From Belliella aquatica (GTDB taxonomy: Bacteria > Bacteroidota > Bacteroidia > Cytophagales > Cyclobacteriaceae): a DNA stretch of 36,230 nt. Under the pieces are notes generated by a model. It was given only the letters and a program-made list of their open reading frames with translations, did not search any database and had not been told where the DNA came from. The stretch lies in contig NZ_BMFD01000013.1 in the NCBI RefSeq assembly GCF_014637795.1, positions 1 through 36,230 on the forward strand. The letters are read 5' to 3'. A program made the position numbers and the translations under genes. Shown in pieces: positions 32,783 through 36,230 of this stretch (its first letter is position 1; each line of letters opens with the position of its first letter).

Positions 32783-33921
32783 TGAAAAATCTTGGAATTC
32801 TTCTCCCGAAGTCCAACACACATCCAGAAATTGGGTATGACTTCTTTTTTGGGCTAAAAGCATTTTTTGCTCAGCAGCCTCAATTTGACATTTCATTTAG
32901 TACTTCCAATATAGGATTTGGAATAGACGAAGACTTGCTATTTTCTGAAGCAGAAAGAATGTTGCTAGAGAAAAATGTTGATGCCTTGGTTGTGTTTGCA
33001 GAGCACCCCAAAGTTGATAAAATTTTTCCCTTAGGAGCTCAATTCCAACGACCTATTTTGGTGGTCAACCTTGGTGCTAAATATCCTGTTAATTGGAAAT
33101 CTCCTGATTATGTAATGTTTATTACGATGGGCGAAATGCTTTCAGCAAAATTGGCTGCAAAAGATGCAGTATCAGATTTTGAAATTACAAAGGGAGTCAA
33201 TGCAACCAATTTCTATGATGGAGGATATGGAATAGGAGATGGGTTTTATTTAGGACAAGATGAGGCAAATGGTCAGATTGTCTATAACTTTTTCTCTAAA
33301 CATTTGGTCGAAGAATATGATGGAAAAACCTTGCTGACATATTTAGAAAGCAATAAGGAGCCCATGTTGATATTTTCAATTTTTACAGGGAAAATCTTAC
33401 CGCTTTTTCTAAAGGATATTGAAGCTTCGCAAACAAAGTCAATATTAGTTTGTAGTTCAGCTATGATCAATGAAATTATCGCTTCAGATTATCATATTGA
33501 ATCGAAGTTACCAAAGATTTTTGCCTATTCATCAATAGATCCAAATTGGAAGACAGATGGATTTCAACCTATCAATGATTTTTTCAGAAATGAAGCAAAA
33601 AGAAAAGTTTCTTCTATGAGTTATTTGGGTTGGGATGCAGGCAAAGTATTGACTCAATTTTTTATTGATACATCTACAGATTGGAAGAACATAGTTTCTT
33701 TATTGGAGACTTCTCCACTTAAAGGATGTAGGGGAGAATTGATTTTTCATGCTCAAACAGGGCATTTTATAGGTGAACAATACAGAATCCGCATATATAA
33801 TCAAGAATTTGAAGTAGTAAAAATTGAAGTAAACGAGGTAGAAAAGGAGTGGGAGCGATTCATAAAAAGCCGTTCTGAACCACCACAAGTAGGCTGGTTG
33901 AATACCTATCTCTGCTCTTAA
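32782..33921 (+). CDS. Type-1 periplasmic-binding-fold protein without signal peptide
   Basis: The 379-residue protein begins directly with a Rossmann-like strand, LGILLPKSNTHPEIGYDFFFGLKAFF, as in mature amino-acid ABC binding proteins of the LivJ type. It continues with alternating strands and helices (VDALVVFAEH, PILVVNLG, MSYLGWDAGKVLTQF). A signal peptide would be expected for such a family but none is visible, and no permease or ATPase gene is near. It may therefore be a cytoplasmic sensor, or leave the cell by another route. The start overlaps the stop of tail-collar gene 3, so it is made together with the collar proteins. The ligand is unknown. Confidence 0.68.
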   Translation: MKNLGILLPKSNTHPEIGYDFFFGLKAFFAQQPQFDISFSTSNIGFGIDEDLLFSEAERMLLEKNVDALVVFAEHPKVDKIFPLGAQFQRPILVVNLGAKYPVNWKSPDYVMFITMGEMLSAKLAAKDAVSDFEITKGVNATNFYDGGYGIGDGFYLGQDEANGQIVYNFFSKHLVEEYDGKTLLTYLESNKEPMLIFSIFTGKILPLFLKDIEASQTKSILVCSSAMINEIIASDYHIESKLPKIFAYSSIDPNWKTDGFQPINDFFRNEAKRKVSSMSYLGWDAGKVLTQFFIDTSTDWKNIVSLLETSPLKGCRGELIFHAQTGHFIGEQYRIRIYNQEFEVVKIEVNEVEKEWERFIKSRSEPPQVGWLNTYLCS

Positions 33922-33993
33922 AAATAAAATTAATAATTGCCTTTCAAACTTTCTCGGTGATAGAGCAGATTTTGAGGTCCTAAGTATTTCAAT

Positions 33994-36230
33994 ATGACAA
34001 ATTTATTCAATCGTTTAATTCTTTTACTTGCTGTTTTCATTCTTGGAACAAGTTCAATTTATGCTCAGTGTATCCTATTTCCTGGAAACTTGGTTTTTAC
34101 AGGCGTCAATCTAGAAGATGATGGAATAGATGGAGCAACACAAAATGATCGATTTAGCTTTGTTTTACTTCAAAATGTTAATGAAAATTTTGAAATTCAT
34201 TTTACTGACCTAGGATGGACCACATCCAATTCATTTCAAACCAAAGACCGGGCCTTAACTGATGGTGTAATTAGGTGGACAGCTCCTGTTGGGGGTGTTG
34301 TAGCAGGCACCCAAATCACAATAGATGCTAAATATAATTTGTCTGCTACTTTGGGTACGGTAACTGGCGTGCGTGCTACGCCAAATGATGCTAATATTTA
34401 TTTAAATCTAGGTAATTCAGGAGATCAACTTTTTGCATTTACGGGGACTATAGAAAACCCTGCATTCATTGCTGGTATTAATTTAAATCAAAATTGGACA
34501 ACACTTCTTACAGATAAGTTAACTTCTTCCGAATCTGCTTTACCGGCTAGCCTCAGTGTTGCAAATGTGCAAAATGTCAGTTTGGTAAGTGAATTTCCAA
34601 ATGGTTTTACTAATTCAGTTATTTCTGGAAGTATTTTCAATGGTCAATTTTCAGATATAGTTGCTGTATTTAATCAAAACGCTAATTGGTCTTTTGATGA
34701 AACTTATCTCCCTGATGCCATTCCAACTGGGTTTCAATTGCCAAAAGCACTAACTTTTTCAATTACACCATTCAATTTCCTTAATACTCCTACAGGTACA
34801 AGTACCATCACTTACGGTGCAAATACTCAATTTACGGTTTCAAAAGTTGATTCTAGAAATATCACTTCTTATCAATGGCAAGTAAGCACAAATAATGATG
34901 CTGATTATTCAAATTTGAGTGACGTTGGAATTTATTCAGGGACGAACACTGCTACTCTCGTAATTTCTAAACCGCAAGTTGAAGATAGCAATAACCGATA
35001 TAGAGCAGTAGCAGTTGATGCATGTGGAAATGAGGCTACTTCTAATCATTTAACACTTACTGTGAATCCAAAATCATTAACGGCTAGCTTAATTGGAACA
35101 GTCGAAAAGGAAAGAGACGGAAATACTCAAGCTACCATAGCAAATGAAAATTTAGAGCTGACAGGTCAATTGACTGGAGATGATGTTGCAGTGGTCAATC
35201 CAGGAGAAGGTACTTATGCCTCGGCATTACCGGGTACAAACATACAGGTAACTGTTACTGGTCTTTCAATCACTGGAGCTGATGTGTTGAATTATTCTCT
35301 TTCTTCCACCTCTGCTTCAGCAAATGTTGGAACTATAGTCGATACCACTCCTCCTTTGGTGCTTGGTTTTGAATTAGACAATACGTCCCTATCGGTAGGA
35401 GAAACGACAACTGTTACGGTCACTTTTAGCGAGGAAGTTACAGGACTGACATCTACTGCTTTCACGGTGCCAAATGGCGTACTTTCAGGTTTAAGTTCAT
35501 CGGATGGTGGGGTTACTTGGACAGTAACTTTTACTCCAAACGATGGTGTAGAGGATGTAACCAATATTATTTCACTTGCAAATTTAGGATTTGCAGACCT
35601 GACTGGAAATACAGGAACAGGTACAACGAATTCCAATAATTATTCGATTGATACCCAGCGCCCGACTGCCACAATAGTGGTTTCAGATACACAATTGAGA
35701 GCTGGAGAAACAAGCCTTGTAACCTTTACATTCTCAGAGGCAGTTGCTGGATTTACTAATGCTGATCTTTCGGTAGTCAACGGTATCCTTTCGAGTGTAA
35801 GCTCCTCGGATGGAGGGATTACATGGACCGCTACTTTGACACCAACAAATGGCATCAACGATGCGACCAATCTGATTACACTCAATAATACAGGAATTGC
35901 TGATCAGGCAGGAAACACAGGAACTGGTACAACAGATTCCAACAATTACTCGATAGATACCCAACGCCCGACTGCCACAATAGTGGTTTCGGATACACAA
36001 TTGAGAGCTGGAGAGACAAGCCTTGTAACCTTTACATTCTCAGAGGCAGTTGCGGGATTTACTAATGCTGATCTTACGGTAACCAACGGTACCCTTTCCA
36101 GTGTAAGCTCCTTGGATGGAGGGATTACATGGACCGCTACTTTTACACCAACAAATGGCATCAACGATGCGACCAATCTGATTACACTCAATAATACAGG
36201 AATTGCTGATCAGGCAGGAAACACAGGAAC
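33994..36230 (+). CDS. Large secreted Ig-like/YDG repeat protein (partial, 3' end missing)
   Basis: An uninterrupted frame of 745 codons that continues past the window. It starts with a signal peptide (MTNLFNRLILLLAVFILGTSSIYAQ). A beta-rich domain follows to about residue 265, then an Ig-like domain near 290-360 (SYQWQVSTNNDADYSNL). Next is a YDG-type domain at about 365-447 (ending GADVLNYSLSS). Ig-like repeats of 102-103 residues begin at residues 450, 553 and 655, each carrying the TFSE and SSDGGxTWT motifs. This layout is usual for surface adhesins or gliding-associated proteins of Bacteroidota, often exported by the type IX system through a C-terminal tag that lies outside the window. 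It is the last visible gene of the tail-collar operon, 72 bases after the binding protein. Confidence 0.88.
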   Translation, partial: MTNLFNRLILLLAVFILGTSSIYAQCILFPGNLVFTGVNLEDDGIDGATQNDRFSFVLLQNVNENFEIHFTDLGWTTSNSFQTKDRALTDGVIRWTAPVGGVVAGTQITIDAKYNLSATLGTVTGVRATPNDANIYLNLGNSGDQLFAFTGTIENPAFIAGINLNQNWTTLLTDKLTSSESALPASLSVANVQNVSLVSEFPNGFTNSVISGSIFNGQFSDIVAVFNQNANWSFDETYLPDAIPTGFQLPKALTFSITPFNFLNTPTGTSTITYGANTQFTVSKVDSRNITSYQWQVSTNNDADYSNLSDVGIYSGTNTATLVISKPQVEDSNNRYRAVAVDACGNEATSNHLTLTVNPKSLTASLIGTVEKERDGNTQATIANENLELTGQLTGDDVAVVNPGEGTYASALPGTNIQVTVTGLSITGADVLNYSLSSTSASANVGTIVDTTPPLVLGFELDNTSLSVGETTTVTVTFSEEVTGLTSTAFTVPNGVLSGLSSSDGGVTWTVTFTPNDGVEDVTNIISLANLGFADLTGNTGTGTTNSNNYSIDTQRPTATIVVSDTQLRAGETSLVTFTFSEAVAGFTNADLSVVNGILSSVSSSDGGITWTATLTPTNGINDATNLITLNNTGIADQAGNTGTGTTDSNNYSIDTQRPTATIVVSDTQLRAGETSLVTFTFSEAVAGFTNADLTVTNGTLSSVSSLDGGITWTATFTPTNGINDATNLITLNNTGIADQAGNTG
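35341..36230 (+). repeat. Tandem 306-309 base coding repeats in the Ig-like protein
   Basis: Repeat 1 runs 35341-35649 and is diverged. Repeats 2 (35650-35955) and 3 (35956 to the window end) differ at about 11 of 275 compared bases by my count, roughly 96% identity. Most amino-acid changes fall in the middle of the unit. This points to recent duplication or ongoing gene conversion, and the array may continue beyond the window. Confidence 0.9.

Overview
The window looks like chromosomal DNA of a member of the Bacteroidota, most likely the Cyclobacteriaceae (an Algoriphagus- or Belliella-like genus). This rests on a SusC/SusD outer-membrane pair, a DUF6520-type small secreted protein, a YDG/Ig-like secreted giant, low-to-moderate GC content, and intergenic spacers full of short hairpins and heptamers. 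The genus is inference; there is no rRNA or tRNA in the window to settle it.

Layout. 1-2034: a gene-free spacer holding three decayed copies of a 250-400 bp repeat. 2035-9748 (+): a type I restriction-modification operon (hsdR, hsdM, hsdS). Directly behind hsdS lie two uncharacterised genes, an ADP-ribosyltransferase-fold protein and a DUF2971-like protein. 9752-13680 (-): a type II CBASS operon made of a CD-NTase, Cap2 (E2-E1 fusion), Cap3 (JAMM protease) and a small PD-(D/E)XK effector that looks like DUF6602. 13918-15479 (+): an XRE-ImmA/IrrE regulator overlapping a PIN-domain protein, probably a toxin-antitoxin pair. 15681-18338 (-): a Shedu nuclease, a SLATT two-TM protein interrupted by one in-frame TAA, and an XRE regulator with a palindromic candidate operator. 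Together, 2-18.5 kb is a dense anti-phage island with no integrase or tRNA visible at its edges.

18.5-20.4 kb is a second repeat-rich spacer with GTACNAA heptamer tracts, a 137/156 bp duplication and a small REP-like element present in both orientations. 20434-26573 (+) encodes a TlpA-like thioredoxin, a SusC/RagA transporter and a SusD lipoprotein. Convergent to it are a DUF6520-like secreted peptide with two cysteines and a MauE/DoxX-like membrane protein with a CxC motif. The five genes suggest a redox-linked peptide or substrate uptake system. After another purine-rich spacer comes a DUF2254 membrane protein (-).

30199-36230 (+) is an apparent operon. It holds a Tat-signal protein with a degraded 5'-nucleotidase metal site, three tandem phage-tail-collar (MdpB-like) proteins, a type-1 periplasmic-binding-fold protein without a signal peptide, and a large secreted Ig-like/YDG repeat protein that runs off the end of the window. 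I know of no described function for this combination.

The best candidates for something undescribed are the ART-like/DUF2971 pair behind hsdS and the tail-collar cluster. The DUF6520-MauE-TlpA-SusCD group is a third.
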